A stretch of DNA of 64,000 bases. Source: Siphonodentalium dalli (Eukaryota; Mollusca; Scaphopoda; Gadilida; Siphonodentaliidae). A program made the translations under genes and the position numbers. Under the pieces are notes generated by a model that worked only from the letters and a program-made list of their open reading frames with translations, did no database searches and was not told the origin of the DNA. The stretch lies in contig CP136067.1 of NCBI GenBank assembly GCA_032622095.1, positions 55,593,899 to 55,657,898 on the forward strand. The letters are read 5' to 3'. This document shows positions 44,197 to 56,805 of the stretch, piece by piece; position 1 is the stretch's first letter, and each line of letters starts with the position of its first letter.

Positions 44197-45135
44197 TAAG
44201 CTTGAACGATGTGTGGCTGATATTCGATCATGGATGACAATCAACTTCTTAAAATTGAATGCAGATAAAACTGAAATAATATATATTGGTTTGCGACAGC
44301 AACTTTCAAAATGTTCTAAACATAGTCTCAATATTGAAGGCAGTGTTGTCTCGCCATCCAGCACAGTCCGCAACCTCGGATATTTCTTGGACGAGAACCT
44401 GTCTGCTGAAAAACACATCGAGCAAGTGTGCAGGTCCTCGTATTACCATCTTAGAAATATCAGCAGGGTGCGGAATGTTATCGACGTCGAGACCACAAAA
44501 CAGCTAGTACATGCCTTCGTTACAAGTCGTCTGGACTACTGCAATTCTCTGTTGTACGGCTGCAACCAGTCTATCTTGGACAAAATCGAAAATGTGCAGA
44601 AATCTGCATCACGAGTTATTTTTATGAGCCGTAAATATGATCACGTCACGCCATTATTGCGCGAGCTCCACTGGTTACCTCCGAGGGAACGGATTGAATT
44701 CAAAATTTTGAAATTAACGCACAAGTGTCTGAATAGCGAGGCCCCATCATACTTGGTAGACTTGATTTCTCGATATGTTCCTCCTCGGCCTCTGCGGTCT
44801 GAAAGTTCTCACAGCCTTGTGTTTGTACCGGGTGACCTCGTAACAGCTGGTGACCGGGCCTTTTCCGTGGCTTCACCATTTCTCTGGAATAAATTGCCTG
44901 CTCACTTGAGGGCACCCCAGTCGCTTAAAATGTTCACATCTAAACTTAAAACGCATCTGTTTCAACGTGTGTATCATCCGATCCACTGATGGTAGCCATA
45001 TGAGCAGCTCATTGTACATAATTGATATTTCTTACTATGTTCTAATCATCATTATATATGTATTGATGTAAAGCCTAAGAGCTCTATGAGGATTTACGGC
45101 TTTAAACTAAATTTATTTTATTTTTATTTATTATA
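44197..45135 (+). pseudogene. L2/CR1-type LINE, 5'-truncated C-terminal part of ORF2
   Basis: Open frame to 44989 starting in mid-polymerase with LERCVADIRSWM and LKLNADKTE. It continues with LDYCNSLLYGC, HVTPLLRELHWLPPRERI, FKILKLTHKCLNSEAPSYL and FLWNKLPAHLRAPQSLKMF. These are the conserved thumb and C-terminal blocks of L2/CR1 reverse transcriptases in animals. No ATG is expected because the 5' part, including endonuclease and catalytic FADD, is missing. The untranslated tail reaches an A/T-rich end (TTTATTTTATTTTTATTTAT) near 45130. The frame is free of stops, so the insertion is fairly young. Confidence 0.85.
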
Positions 45136-45324
45136 GAACGATTCATGGGGGATAGAACCGACTCGATCAGGAGAGAACCCAAACAATAATCAAAATTCGC
45201 GGTTATTGTCGTTGTTATGACTCGCACAATGAATTTTTCGTTATTAACACGCTCATTGGTGCCACAGATTGTTATGGGATCGAAAATAACTAATCGAATT
45301 ATCACCTAGATGCCTCAAAATTGC

Positions 45325-45600
45325 GTTTTAACTGTCAAAAAGTCGTGAAAATGTATAATTTCGATCAGCAAGAACCGTCACAAATCAGACAAGAACCATC
45401 ACAAACCGGCGATAGAACGATTTCCGATGTAACAGTTCCTACACAGTGTCGAAAATGGCTGTGAGCATGGCAGTTATTTTTCAGAGCACATGAAGCCGGT
45501 ATATCAATATTTCGCGAATCTATCTTATACCTCCTTCCAAATTAGTAGACATAATTTGGAAGCTCGAATGATCTATGTCCGTTTAAGTTGGGATTTGGTT
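45325..45600. repeat. Dispersed repeat pieces related to 35.4 and 39.5 kb
   Basis: About 45325-45455 is the reverse complement of 39785-39905. About 45455-45590 is a direct relative of 35640-35790 (ACATGAAGCCGGTATATCAATA, ATGTCCGTTTAAG). The junction shows composite structure. Confidence 0.6.
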
Positions 45601-46399
45601 ATAGACCTATGACCGGGAACTCATATCAGTCCAATTTTAATTGATGGCTACATCAACATTCTTAAATAAAGAAACGAGTGGTTGGATATCTTTCTAAATG
45701 AAAAATGCTTAAACGATAAAGTGTTAATCATTTATTGTTCCTGCTAGAATAACTGTCGCACTTATCATTCCAAAGTTAACAGACATATTTATGGCATCAC
45801 CTAGTCTAAATGATACTTTCATAAAAAACACCATTTCGTTCCACTGTATATGGTACTCGAAAAGAGACAGCATGAACAAATAATTATGTCTCGATCACTA
45901 ATTATTAGGGCTAAAACTGGTCAGCATATATATAGGTGACTTCGAAAACCCGTGCAACGAAACCACGTGTAGTAGATAAGGTGTCTGGTATGTAAACACT
46001 CAAAATGGGCCTCTACTGGATGGAACCCCGATTATTCTGTTTAACATATACGATGAAAAATTTTGGAGGGACGTTTGCAATTCCTGGGGTAAATTCATGA
46101 GAGTAAATAGAAGTGGCAGTTTTCAGCACATATCATTATGTGAAAGCAACTGTTTGAAAGGATATAAATGTAGCTATGAAGTTAGTAACAAGAATAGTAT
46201 TAGAAACATAGAAAGGAAAAGAATGTGAGTTTGTTTTTGTAGACGAGACAGAGATGGACATTATAAAAGCTATTCAATGAAGTATTGTTAAATAAAAAGA
46301 AAATGTGGCCTCCATACCACCCCTTTCAAATAAGATTATTCACACAGAATGTAATGAGCTTTAGTATGTGGTGTAACAGTTGACATGAGATGCAGACAA
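45601..46399. other. No gene recognised
   Basis: Only short open frames. Nothing repetitive enough to name. Confidence 0.4.
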
Positions 46400-46960
46400 A
46401 GTTTGACCATATTCTAAATAAATGAAAGTGTCAATGACACTGTTAGCCGAGGAAAAACAAGGTAAATTACTCATCTACATGTCATAATAAGTCATTATGC
46501 AATGTTTCAAGACAATTGATTCATAAATGCAGTCTGTGGAGTGTGCTAAAGAAATTTAAGATGGCCTCCACGGTGGCCATTTTGGGCTACTAAATGCAAC
46601 CAAAATAGGATGTTCTCATCTACAGGTCATATTATTAAAGTCCTAATACAAAGTTTCAAGAAAATTGATATATAAATGTAGCCTGTAGAGTGTGCGTCAT
46701 AATTATCATGTAAAATTTGAAGAAAATCGATGTAGCCTGTAGACTGTGCTAAAGAAAGTCAAGACAACCAAGCGGATCGAAAATAGGACGTTCTCATCTA
46801 CATGTCATACTAGGTCATCATGCCAAGTTTAAAGAAAAATCATGCATAAATGAAGCCTGGAGAGTGTGACAAAGAAATTCAAGATGGCGGCCATTTTGGG
46901 CGACCGACCGGAACCAAAATAGGACGTGCTCATCTTCTTCATGAAGATAAGCTAAAAAGT
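46400..46960. repeat. Tandem GATGGCGGCCATTTTGG-type dispersed repeat
   Basis: Three to four units of about 150 bp share TCTCATCTACATGTCATA, AAGTTTCAAGAAAATTGAT, GTAGCCTGTAGAGTGTGC and AAGATGGCGGCCATTTTGGG. The same family returns at 49560-49960. This motif set is a familiar component of marine invertebrate genomes. Confidence 0.75.
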
Positions 46961-48470
46961 CAGACCAAATTTAAATTTTTGAAAAATTTGTTCCTTTACA
47001 TTCATATTTCTACTTCATTAAAAATTGCAACAGCCATAGTAATGGGACTTATTCGCTATATTCAGTGAGTAGCAAGGATTAAAATAGGATTAAAGGTTGA
47101 TACATGTATACAAACTGGCGTTTATGCTATTTATTTCCTAAAATACTGATATCAGATGTATTAGCAATTTCATTTAAACTAATTATACCATACATGGAAA
47201 AATGAGCAGCGACAGAGAATATCTTGAATGATACTGTTACTGAGTAAATTTTCCTGATATCCTATCAAACTGGAAATTGGAGAAATCTTTCGAAAAATAT
47301 GCAAATGTTTCAGGTGCTATGCATATATTATCAATGTGTGTTACCCAGCGAGGTATATATTTCAGGAAGCCACTATTAAACCACATAATAAATCTCATTA
47401 GATCTCTTCAACTATTATCAAAAAATATTGTGTGGACAATGGTAAATATGTATAGACATACAGACAGGGCTGATTCCAATAGCAAATCAGGGCTGTTACT
47501 CAATCACTGAATATTCATTCCCTTAGGTAAATGATATAACCAATAATGAACTTAGTATGTAAATAACGGCTGTTATTAAATTACTGAATATTCATTTTGA
47601 TAGGTATTATATAAAGTGATATTACCAAAAATACTGTATGGGAATAGTGTTGTGAATAATCTTGTTTTAGCCACACCAAGCTCCACCTTTTATTACAAAT
47701 TTACAAGAATATATAAACAAATATGTAATATTGTTGACATCAATAAAACAAGTGGCACGCCACCGGTATCCACCACAAGATGTTTTATAAAGAAGAGTGG
47801 CATTTTTATTATATGAGTAGTTTAATTGTTTCTTTTATTGTCTTAATGCAATCAGTTCACATTGCTACGCCTGTTAAAGATTCATAAAAAAATAGTTGTA
47901 AAATTTCTAAGTGAAAAATAACAAAAGAGGCACAACTCTACAAAATATATTAGGACATCCCTGGGTTTTACGCAAGCTTAAGGTATCCATGTATGGAATA
48001 TACATGACAAGTTTCAGCATAATCAAATAATATATATTAATGTTATGATATTCAGAAAAAATAATTGCAAAAAATTCTAAGATCAAAAATGATAAAAGAG
48101 GCATAACTCAAGACCAGGAAACATTAGCCAAAATTTGAAGTGTTTGGCGGTGGATACGTTTATGAAGGATTAATTTGGCAAGGAAATTAAATATGTGCAC
48201 TCTACAGGTAAGACCAGGAAACATTAGCCAAAATCTGAAATGGACAAATTAAACTAAAGTTAAAGTTGTCTTAGTGAAATCTTGTGTAGAGCTCAGTTAA
48301 TGAAAGTGTGAATGTTTAAACATCTTGCTTACAAAGCAGGACCATTCATACCATTTAAAATGGCAGCAGTGGCTATAAGCCAATTTATCATTAGTGATAA
48401 AAAACAAATTGGCAAAAATATTTCCATGCCAAAATATTTCCTTAAAATCTGGTAAATACAATCAAGTTTA
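46961..48470. other. Repeat remnants, no gene recognised
   Basis: A partial duplication surrounds TTACTGAATATTCATT (about 47500 and 47580), and a loose duplication surrounds AAAAGAGGCA(C/T)AACTC (about 47924 and 48095). No protein motif found in frames at 47277-47816. Confidence 0.4.
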
Positions 48471-48629
48471 ATGTAAATAAAGATAGCCTTATGCTATGTT
48501 AAGATCTAATCAGATCACTGTAATAGGTCATTATCAACAGAATTGAAAAATGTAAATAAAGATCGCCTTATGCTATGTTTAGATCTAATCAGATCACTGC
48601 AATAAGTCATTATCAACAGAATTGAAAGA
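48471..48629. repeat. Two tandem 79-bp repeats
   Basis: ATGTAAATAAAGAT(A/C)GCCTTATGC begins copies at 48471 and 48550. Both end near CATTATCAACAGAATTGAAA. Confidence 0.8.
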
Positions 48630-48675
48630 TGTTTTTGGTCTTTTTGGTATCAACAGAATCCAAGGAGGCGATCTC

Positions 48676-49286
48676 TTATGTTAACATATAATCCGCTTTC
48701 CGTGGTGAGTCATTATGAACAGAATCCAAAGGGGGTTTCTGTGATGAGTCAGTATCATGAGGATCCAATGAGGGGTCTTGGGACTCTGCAAATTTGTCTT
48801 CCACCTTAGGAGTAGACTGACATTGGATATCATCAGGATCCAATGAGGGGTTTTTGGGAGTCCGCAAATTTGTCTTCCGCCTTAGGAGTAGACTGCCATT
48901 GGATATTGAAAGGTTTGCTGTTGCTTGCCAATTGGTCCTGAGAATTGTCAAATGACGCATCCATATGATCGGAAAAGAAATCATCACTGAATGACTGCAA
49001 TTTCTGCAGTTGCCTTTCCAAGTTCTTAATATGTGATCTTTGTTGATAATTTGATTTCAATGACACAGCATGTTGTTTTTTTAATTCTGCATACTGTTTT
49101 GATTTATAGTCCAGTTTGTCATTGAGAAATTTAGCATTCAATTTGATTTTCTCAGTAGCTTTTATAACTTCTTCCAAGGCTTGATCATTGGTAGATCTAC
49201 CTGAGTTCAGGTGAGAGACAATACCGATAATGGCTAGTGCTTGAGACTTAATGTTGCCAGTATAATCTTGAGCGTTATCCATGTTT
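48676..49286 (-). CDS. Unrecognised coiled-coil protein, possible terminal exon, frameshifted
   Basis: On the minus strand a pyrimidine tract ending TTTTCAG directly precedes AAACATGGATAAC, so an exon could start at 49286 with ATG at 49282. The frame encodes about 70 residues of helical sequence (ATEKIKLNAKFLNDKLDYK onward), a second Leu-rich coil (IKNLERQLQKLQSF), and then an acidic Ser/Asp tail. The tail contains a 68-bp duplication (WQSTPKAEDKFADSQ and CQSTPKVEDKFAESQ). One extra A in an A5 run of the first copy shifts the frame, and the second copy reads on in another frame to a stop at 48676. The 30 bases with the splice-like acceptor are also duplicated upstream (about 49287-49330). It could be a host gene, a transposon ORF or a pseudogene. 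Confidence 0.4.
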
Positions 49287-49559
49287 CTGAAAACACAAAA
49301 TACGTTATCGATGTTTCTGAAAACACAAAATACCAGGCACTGTTTGTCAAGTTGTAAACTTTCCAAGGAGAAATAACATTTTAAATGCTCATATCGTTTT
49401 GACACATATTTCTGGCACTCAGAATGAGGTGGCTAAACTATTGAGATTGAGTCAAGTAAACAAACGAGGATATGCTTCTGTTGTCAGATACGGACATAAT
49501 ATGGACGATTGAGGTAATGGTGTACCGGTATTGAAAAGAGCGAATAAGTTTGGATCATC

Positions 49560-49960
49560 GAAATAAGACGTTTTTATCTACTCATCATAATATGTCATCC
49601 TACAAAGTTTCATGAAGAAATCCAAGATGGCTGCCATGGCGGCCATATTGGGTGGCCGACCATGACCAACATACGACGTTCTCATCTACTAATCATAATA
49701 TGTCATCCCGCAAAGTTTCATGAAAATTGATGCATAAATGCAGCCTGCAGACCGTGCTGAAGAAATCCAAGATGGTTGCCATGGCGGCAATCTTGGGTGG
49801 CCGATCATGACCAAAATAGGACCTTCCTGTCCTTGCATGGGCAGGAACTTGCATATGAAATTTGGTGATGATTGGTTAACAACTGCAGGATGTAGACTGT
49901 GCTAAACAAATTGTGGGCAGACTAACATACTCACAGACTGACAGACTTCCACACGCATGA
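49560..49960. repeat. Second block of the GATGGCGGCC-type repeat
   Basis: Two units with ATCCAAGATGGCTGCCATGG and ATGACCAA(C/A)ATA, ending in a tail with ACTGTGCTAAACAAAT and CAGACTGACAGACTTCC. Same family as 46400-46960. Confidence 0.7.
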
Positions 49961-49964
49961 TGAC

Positions 49965-50229
49965 AATAAACATAAGCAAAACTTCCTGGTTAGTATTGTT
50001 AATAGTTGCACCAAAAAATAATGCTAGTTAGTAGTGTTACCACAACCCTTGTGTAGGGAATGACGATAAAACACATATATTAAATAATGTCATCAACATG
50101 TTTGCGAGCAAAAAAGGAAACAGCAATGAATAGGTTGATAAAATAAACATAAGCAAAACTTCCTGGTTTAGTATTGTTAATAGTTGCACCAAAACAGAAT
50201 GCTAGTTAGTAGTGTTACCACAACCCTTT
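49965..50229. repeat. Direct repeats of about 86 bp spaced by about 90 bp
   Basis: AATAAACATAAGCAAAACTT begins both copies (49965-50050 and 50142-50229), and both end in TAGTAGTGTTACCACAACCC. Few differences. Confidence 0.8.
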
Positions 50230-50659
50230 TGCCATAATACACACATAGCAGTTATAATTACTAAAGGACTACTATACAGAAAGAATGGGTGTTTTTTTTA
50301 GGATGGTTATATGCATGACATGACTAATTACAAAAATGGTTATATATTAATATGAAATGGTTACCAGTATGAGTTGATTATGTTTCCAGCACCACGACAA
50401 GGACGCGAGTTATGGATTCAAGCCATTTTTGAGAAACAGTGAATTGCACAGACAAAGATGAGTCTTGAATGTCACTATTTTTGATTTTGTTTTCGTACCA
50501 GTAATTCCCAGTACAAGCACTTTAGCTCAAAAAATTAAACTAAGCACTTTAGCTCAAAAATAACTTGAATGGTGCCATATAATATTAAAATGAAATAAAA
50601 ATGTAAAACAATAAATGTAAAACAGAGTTTACCTGAGTGCAGTAGAAATCTTCAGTACT

Positions 50660-51450
50660 GGAACAATCTTGTAATAACCATGGCAAAATTTCTTGGACAA
50701 AACAACCCGATGAACAAACGCATGCAAACGCAAATCACCAACATGTTAGGAACAATATCCCAGAGTTTCAAATATCTACATTTAAAACTGTAGGAGGAGT
50801 TGATTACACCATGAAGGTACCCAATCTCATCCAAAAGGCAAAAATGTTCCAAATTTTCTAAGTCGAAAACCCCCCAAAAATATGGAAAATATGATAATTT
50901 TTATTAGCTATATAGATGCTGCAAATCACCAACATGTTAGGAACAATATCCCAGAGTTTCAAATCTCTACATTTAAAACTGTAGGAGGAGTTGGTTACAC
51001 CATGAAGGTAGCCAATCTCATCCAAAAGGCAAAAATGTTCCAAATTTTCTAAGTCGAAACCCCCCCCCCCCAAAAAATATGGAAAATATGATAATTTTTA
51101 TTAGCTATATAGATGTTGCAAATCACCAACATGTTAGGAACAATATCCCAGAGTTTCAAATCTCTACATTTAAAACTGTAGGAGGAGTTGATTACACCAT
51201 GAAGGTACCCAATCTCATCCAAAAGGCAAAAATGTTCCAAATTTTCTAAGTCGAAACCCCCCCCCCCCCCAAAATATGGATTTTTTTTTTATTTTGATTA
51301 GGTATATAGATGTTGCAAATCACCAACATGTTAGGAACAATATCCCAGAGTTTCAAATATCTACGTTTAAAAATGTAGGAGGAGTTGATTACACCATGAA
51401 GGTACCCAATCTCGGACGCACGGTTGACAATGGTAATTTCTATAGTCCTC
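50660..51450. repeat. Four tandem copies of a 191-197-bp repeat with long C tracts
   Basis: TCACCAACATGTTAGGAACA occurs at 50735, 50926, 51123 and 51320. Each unit has GTAGGAGGAGTTGATTACAC, TCATCCAAAAGGCAAAAATG and then TAAGTCGAAA followed by a C run of 6 to 14. The fourth copy diverges after CCCAATCTC. Both strands show open frames through the unit, but neither matches a protein I know. The first copy's left part is truncated. Confidence 0.85.
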
Positions 51451-52461
51451 CGACGGAAACGTCGGGGACAATAAGAAATAAAATAGTAAAATGGGATCTG
51501 TATGGAAACGAGAAACTTTCCTGAAGTATTATCTATCAACAAGTGTAGAATCAACGCACCCGAGTGGCACACCACATATGGTGAGGAGATAAATAAAAAC
51601 ACTCTGTTCTTAACAACCTTCGATTATTTTTATAATTGATTTTCATAAATGCATTTCATGACCATGCCTATACTTATATATCGGGAAGTTCCTCTAAATA
51701 TTGGACGGTATTGGAGTTAATCGTCTGCCTGGGTTGATAATTATTGCATCCCCGTTTGTGTCCCACCCATATCCATTAGCTGTCATTTTATAGCAAAAGG
51801 CTTCAGTGGTTTGTGTGCGATATTATTGCAGACACTGAGTGTGTTGGCAGTCCACGAGACTTGTTCTGCGCTCTACATTTCAACCGAGAACATGACACGA
51901 AGAGACCAGGAACACGGCGACAGCTTTCGTGCAGGTTTACATTCTATTTTCACGGTTTTCTAATATACGAGTATAAGTACATGTATTTCTCACACGGGCG
52001 AGATCAATTCTTCCGCAATAATGTTATTTTTGTTAAATGCAGAAAGTATACCTATAAAACAATAAGACATGTAGAATATATATATGTTTTAAATATGCCA
52101 TGTCTGATTTGAGATAACAAAGTCACATTATGCGCGTGTTCTACACCAGGAAGTAATTAGATCGGTCTATTATGATCCCATTAACAGGTTTGGATGTTAT
52201 CGACTTAAGATTTAACAGATGTGAATGTCATAACATTTTAAGTGGAATAGATATAGTGTCCTTGAACAATACAAACCGATTACCAAGCTCCACGCATAGT
52301 TCAGTCCCCTGCTATACGCAGGACTTACCGTCAAGTTACCGATGCCAACAGATACGCAAAATGAGAGGAAATATCACTCTTTATATTATTTGAGAATTTG
52401 TGTAGGTTACAATTCATTCTGCATTATCCTGAGAAACTGAACTGTCCATATTCATTTGAAT
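51451..52461. other. No gene recognised
   Basis: Frames at 51813-52393 have no motif. AT-rich intergenic DNA. Confidence 0.4.
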
Positions 52462-52608
52462 ACTGCTGGATTTCACATGTCTAATATTCGGACAATGCTT
52501 AAAGTCGTATGAACGATAATCAAAAGCCAGTTGATCTAATGTTGACTACTAAATCACAACGCCAATATTTGGAACAAATTTATTTGTTCTTGAGAAATAT
52601 ATATTTAC
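52462..52608. repeat. Direct copy of the segment at 57771-57893
   Basis: CTGCTGGATTTCA, GTTGATCTAATGTTGACTAC and TAAATCACAACGCCAATATTT with TTGTTCTTG(A/C)GAAATATATATT occur at both places, with small indels. The 57.8-kb copy overlaps the end of a minus-strand reading frame, so this may be its duplicated 3' region. Confidence 0.75.
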
Positions 52609-52875
52609 AACATAAAACACCCTAAGCGACCTACGAAGGAATGACCAAGTGTTCTTATAGAATTGTCTGCACTTGTCGTATTGTTGGTGACCATATTGTT
52701 GTCTAACTACAACTTACAGAAGTGGATTGTTAAGTTTTGCCCACTTAAAACTGTATCATTACTCTTTACCAGAAATTGTTTTACCACAAACTCACCCGAA
52801 ACTTGAAATGAACACACACGAATTAAGTGAAGTAAATAGTTAGAGATAATTAGGGATAACACTCAACCCTCCCTT

Positions 52876-53634
52876 ATTGGAGAGATCACACTGGGGATAT
52901 TGAAAACAAAGTCTCAAAAATATTGTACATTCTGAGGAAGTATAAATACATTCTGGACAGGAGGACATTAGAACAAATCTACTATTCCTTCATTCGTCAT
53001 GTCTTGGAATACGCTTCCTCGGTTTGGGACAACTGTACTGACGCAAATGCACTAGAGTCTAGAAGCTATTCAAATCGAAGCGACCCGCGTAGTTGCCGGA
53101 GCTACCCGGAGTTGCACGAAGACATTACTAATATTGCAACTTGAAACTAGCTGGGGCATTCTACATGTATCTAAGAGACGGGAAAAGAATAAACTTTAAA
53201 AAAAAATCCTCTGTGCAGAAGACCATCCCTACAACATTCACTCTTCCATAAACTATCAATCTATGGAATGATCTTCCCACCGAAACAAGTAACAGTGACT
53301 CTGTTAGTACATTTAAAAAAACCAATCAATGCAGGTAAAGCAATTAAACGACCGTATCTCGAATTTGCACACACACAAGATGGGGCCAAATACATCATTG
53401 TCGTTTTATTTTGAATTATAGCAATCTGAAGTTCGATATATGTTTCAATTATCTGCAAGAAAATGCGTTATGTGCGGCGAGAGAGAAACTGCAACCCATT
53501 TGATTTTGTATTGTCAAAACTATCAAACGGAACGAATACCATGCTTCGGCTTTCTAGGAACGATAGAAACTAAAGTGTTACTCGAAGGCTCTCAAACTGT
53601 AACAATAGAACAAAACGTCGATATCATGGCATGA
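52876..53634 (+). pseudogene. Non-LTR reverse transcriptase C-terminal fragment
   Basis: Begins near GDIENKVSKILYILRKYKY and continues DRRTLEQIYYSFIRHVLEY and ASSVWDNC, the conserved thumb region of CR1/Jockey-like polymerases. Frame changes follow, with fragments resembling LETSWGILHVSKRR. The end is KCVMCGERETATHLILYC with the C-x2-C-x7-H-x4-C zinc-binding tail pattern (about 53461-53514). It differs in sequence from the LINE at 27.8-31.6 kb. 5'-truncated and decayed. Confidence 0.75.
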
Positions 53635-53639
53635 GTACA

Positions 53640-55965
53640 GAACTTCATAACAATGACTAAAATGTTCAATTCAAACATTTCAAACAATGCATAATTCCAT
53701 TTTAACACTATATTAATAATAAACATAATATCAAGAAGGGTGATGTCCATTAGTTTTCAAACACTGACAAATATACAGTTTTCGAAGAACATGCCCAGCG
53801 ATAGACGAACACCTAGGTAGGGGTGTCTCATGCTACAACGCACCGCAGTCACTGTCAATTGATTTATGGCAACCATCACAATACTATGATTATTTCAGTC
53901 GAAGGGAGATGGCCACAATAATCCATTGGCTCACTATCAATTCCCTTTTCCGTTTTATCTTTCATATGCTGCATGTTGTCTATATTGAATGTATATGTTT
54001 ATATTGGGAATATAATATACATGTTTAAACTAACTTTAACATAAAATGTCTTCACTAATGTATGAGGTATAGTCTACATAAAGCGTGCATTTGTCCTCTT
54101 AAATAATGCAAAATCAACCTAAATTTAACTACATTACATGTTAAATCTTCAGAGTGTGCAGTAAATACAGAAAAACACAGTTGTGTGGACATGTAGTGAG
54201 GTAAAACTCGAACGTACTGTTCTTGTTTTACCATCGCGTCACAACAAACTCGTGTCATAACGTTAACCAGTTCATACTTTTGTCGTTCCATCTATGAATT
54301 ACCCAGACATTTCGATGAAAGGTATAACCATTTCCTAATATAAGTTTCAACTTAAAATTTAGAATATCAGTGTTAACTAAATACATGTATTATATGCAAA
54401 ATAGCCAACAACACAACTTTTGGTTTTTGCGAACCCGTTGGGGTATATAGGATTAATGATTCTGCTACTTATGTGAAATAGCTGAGTTACTGCACTGTGG
54501 GATAATATTGCAGTATACTAACATCAGACGGTCGACAGTGTGATTTGTCGCCCGGCACGTGACTGGACTTGTGCCAATCAGAAGCTGGTAAAACAGGGAG
54601 GAGGGTAACAGTGTGATGAATCTCATTAAAATTGAATAAAATTTAATATTGAACAGCTTGATTGTAGCTGTTCCAGCGGGTGGGAAGGGGGGGGGGTAAT
54701 AAAACATTTGCAGGAAAGTATGCCGGTGTGGGTGGGTGGTCAGAAAGGAAAAAAACGCATTTTTTTACAACCTCACGCAATTGTTTTATTACATACCTTG
54801 TGTGCCCACATTTGGCATTTGTAACTTTAAAACATATTATAACTGCTAAAACAGTCTAAAACACCATATGTATGTTACTGGGACCTCATATGGGCATTAG
54901 TGGATAAGACATTAAGCTATGGTATGTTGCATATGGGACGGTGAGGTGAAACACTTTTGGAAAGAAGCATCGATCAATGTAAAATTGAAATAAATAAATT
55001 CAAAATATGTCAGCTCTAGTTCAATTGGAGCTTGACAACTGATGTGTCATGGATATGTCTACAAAATGTCGTGACTAAAAAGTGAAGATTGAGTTCACTG
55101 TCCCGAGATGTTATCAGTTTACAATGTATCAGTATTACAGCCAAAATAGCCAAAAAATTATTTCTCACTGGATATGCAGAGTCTATTATAATTTGTTTTT
55201 TGAAAATTGGATGCATATACCTTATACAGTAAGTTATAGTAGTGTTTTGTGTGCACGTGTCAGCTTCTGTTGGTTACTGTATTTGTCCACTACATGTACA
55301 TCGATGCATTAGAATTTCCATTTAGCAGTGTCGAATTTGACCACCCAGGTAGACCTAGCATACTCTCATCACACCTGCAATACATCATCTCATCTGCAAT
55401 ACATGTATGTGGTAAACAAAATAAAAGCATATCAGCCAGTATGTGAAACAAATCTTCATATGTAACTGTACTAAAATTAAAACAGCTTCTGAAACGGGTT
55501 AAACTGTCATTTGAACTAAATGAGATAATTTATGAGTCAAATTAGTGATATTAGTAGGGTTTCATGTGGTTTTAGACAAAAATTAGCGACATTTGGGGGG
55601 GGTGTAAAAAAATTGGGAGTAAAAAATATTTTTATTGCAGGTTTGGGGTGGTGGGTCCCCGATTTTGTTTACTACCCCCCCCCCCCCTCCCCCCCCCCCC
55701 CCACCGATTACAGCTCAAGAAAGTTCTGCAGTTAATCTCGTGTATCTCCATCATTCTTATGCGAATGGCACATCTACATGCAATGTTGAACAAATACCCG
55801 AACACTATGTGACAAGTGACAATTTAATACGTAATTATCATATCACACATGGCGTAAATTAGAGAATCGTTTGTATTCGTCAGACGACCATATCTAGATA
55901 TGGCAAGAAACGTGGTCAAATTTTTTTTGGTACTCATATTTTGAGGGGCTAAGTGCTAAGTGCAA
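53640..55965. other. No gene recognised; homopolymer tracts
   Basis: Ordinary AT-rich DNA with a G run near 54687 and a C run of almost 30 (interrupted by single T's) at about 55675-55703. Short frames at 54055-55862 show nothing recognisable. Confidence 0.4.
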
Positions 55966-56805
55966 CTGAATCAAGAAAAGGGCGTATCAAACTCAATTCT
56001 AGCAGTGCTATGCTGCTAAACTGCTAAGGAATGAAAATATTAAAAAAGAGAGTTTCAAAATGAATTCTAGCAGTGCTCTGCTGCTAAACTGGTAAGGAAT
56101 GAAAATATTAAAAAAGAGAGTTTCAAACTCAATTCTAGCAGTGCTATGCTGCTAAACTGCTAAGGAATGAAAATATTAAAAAAGAGAGTTTCAAACTCAA
56201 TTCTAGCAGTGCTCTGCAGCTAAACTGCTAAGGAATGAACATATTGAAAAAGAGAGTTTCAAACTCAATTCTAGCAGTGCTATGCTGCTAAACTGCTAAG
56301 GAATGAAAATATTAAAAAAGAGAGTTTCAAACTCAATTCTAGCAGTGCTCTGCAGCTAAACTGCTAAGGAATGAACATATTGAAAAAGAGAGTCTCAAAC
56401 GGAATTCTAGCGGTGCTATGCTGCTAAACTGCTAAGCAATGAAAATATTAAAAAAAGAGTTTCAAACTCAATTCTAGCGGTGCTATGCTGCTAAACTGCT
56501 AAGCAATGAAAATATGAAAAAAAGAGTTTCAAACTCAATTCTAGCGGTGCTATGCTGCTAAACTGCTAAGGAATGAAAATAGTAAAAAAAAAAGAAGAGT
56601 TTCAAACTAAATTCTAGCAGTGCTATGCTGCTAAACTGCTAAGGAATGAAAATAGTAAAAAAGAGAGTTTCAAACTAAATTCTAGCGGTGCTATGCTGCT
56701 AAACTGCTAAGGAATGAAAATAGTAAAAAAGAGAGTTTCAAACTGAATTCTGGCGGTGCTATGCTGCTAAACTGCTAACAAATGAACATATTAAAAAAGA
56801 GAGTT
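55966..56805. repeat. Twelve-copy 68-bp satellite with dimeric higher-order structure
   Basis: Unit: AATTCTAGCAGTGCTATG then CTGCTAAACTGCTAAGGAAT and an A-rich part with AAGAGAGTTTCAAACT. Starts are spaced 68 bases in the first half (for example 56000, 56068, 56136, 56204, 56272). Copies 4 and 6 share CTCTGCAGC and GAACATATTGAAA, while 3 and 5 share CTATGCTGC. This indicates a 136-bp dimer repeat there. Later copies share AGCGGTGCT and AATAGTAAAA. Confidence 0.9.

Noticed and set aside
55966-56805. CRISPR-like regular array
   Set aside because: The units are continuous 68-bp tandem copies with no unique spacers, and the window is eukaryotic.
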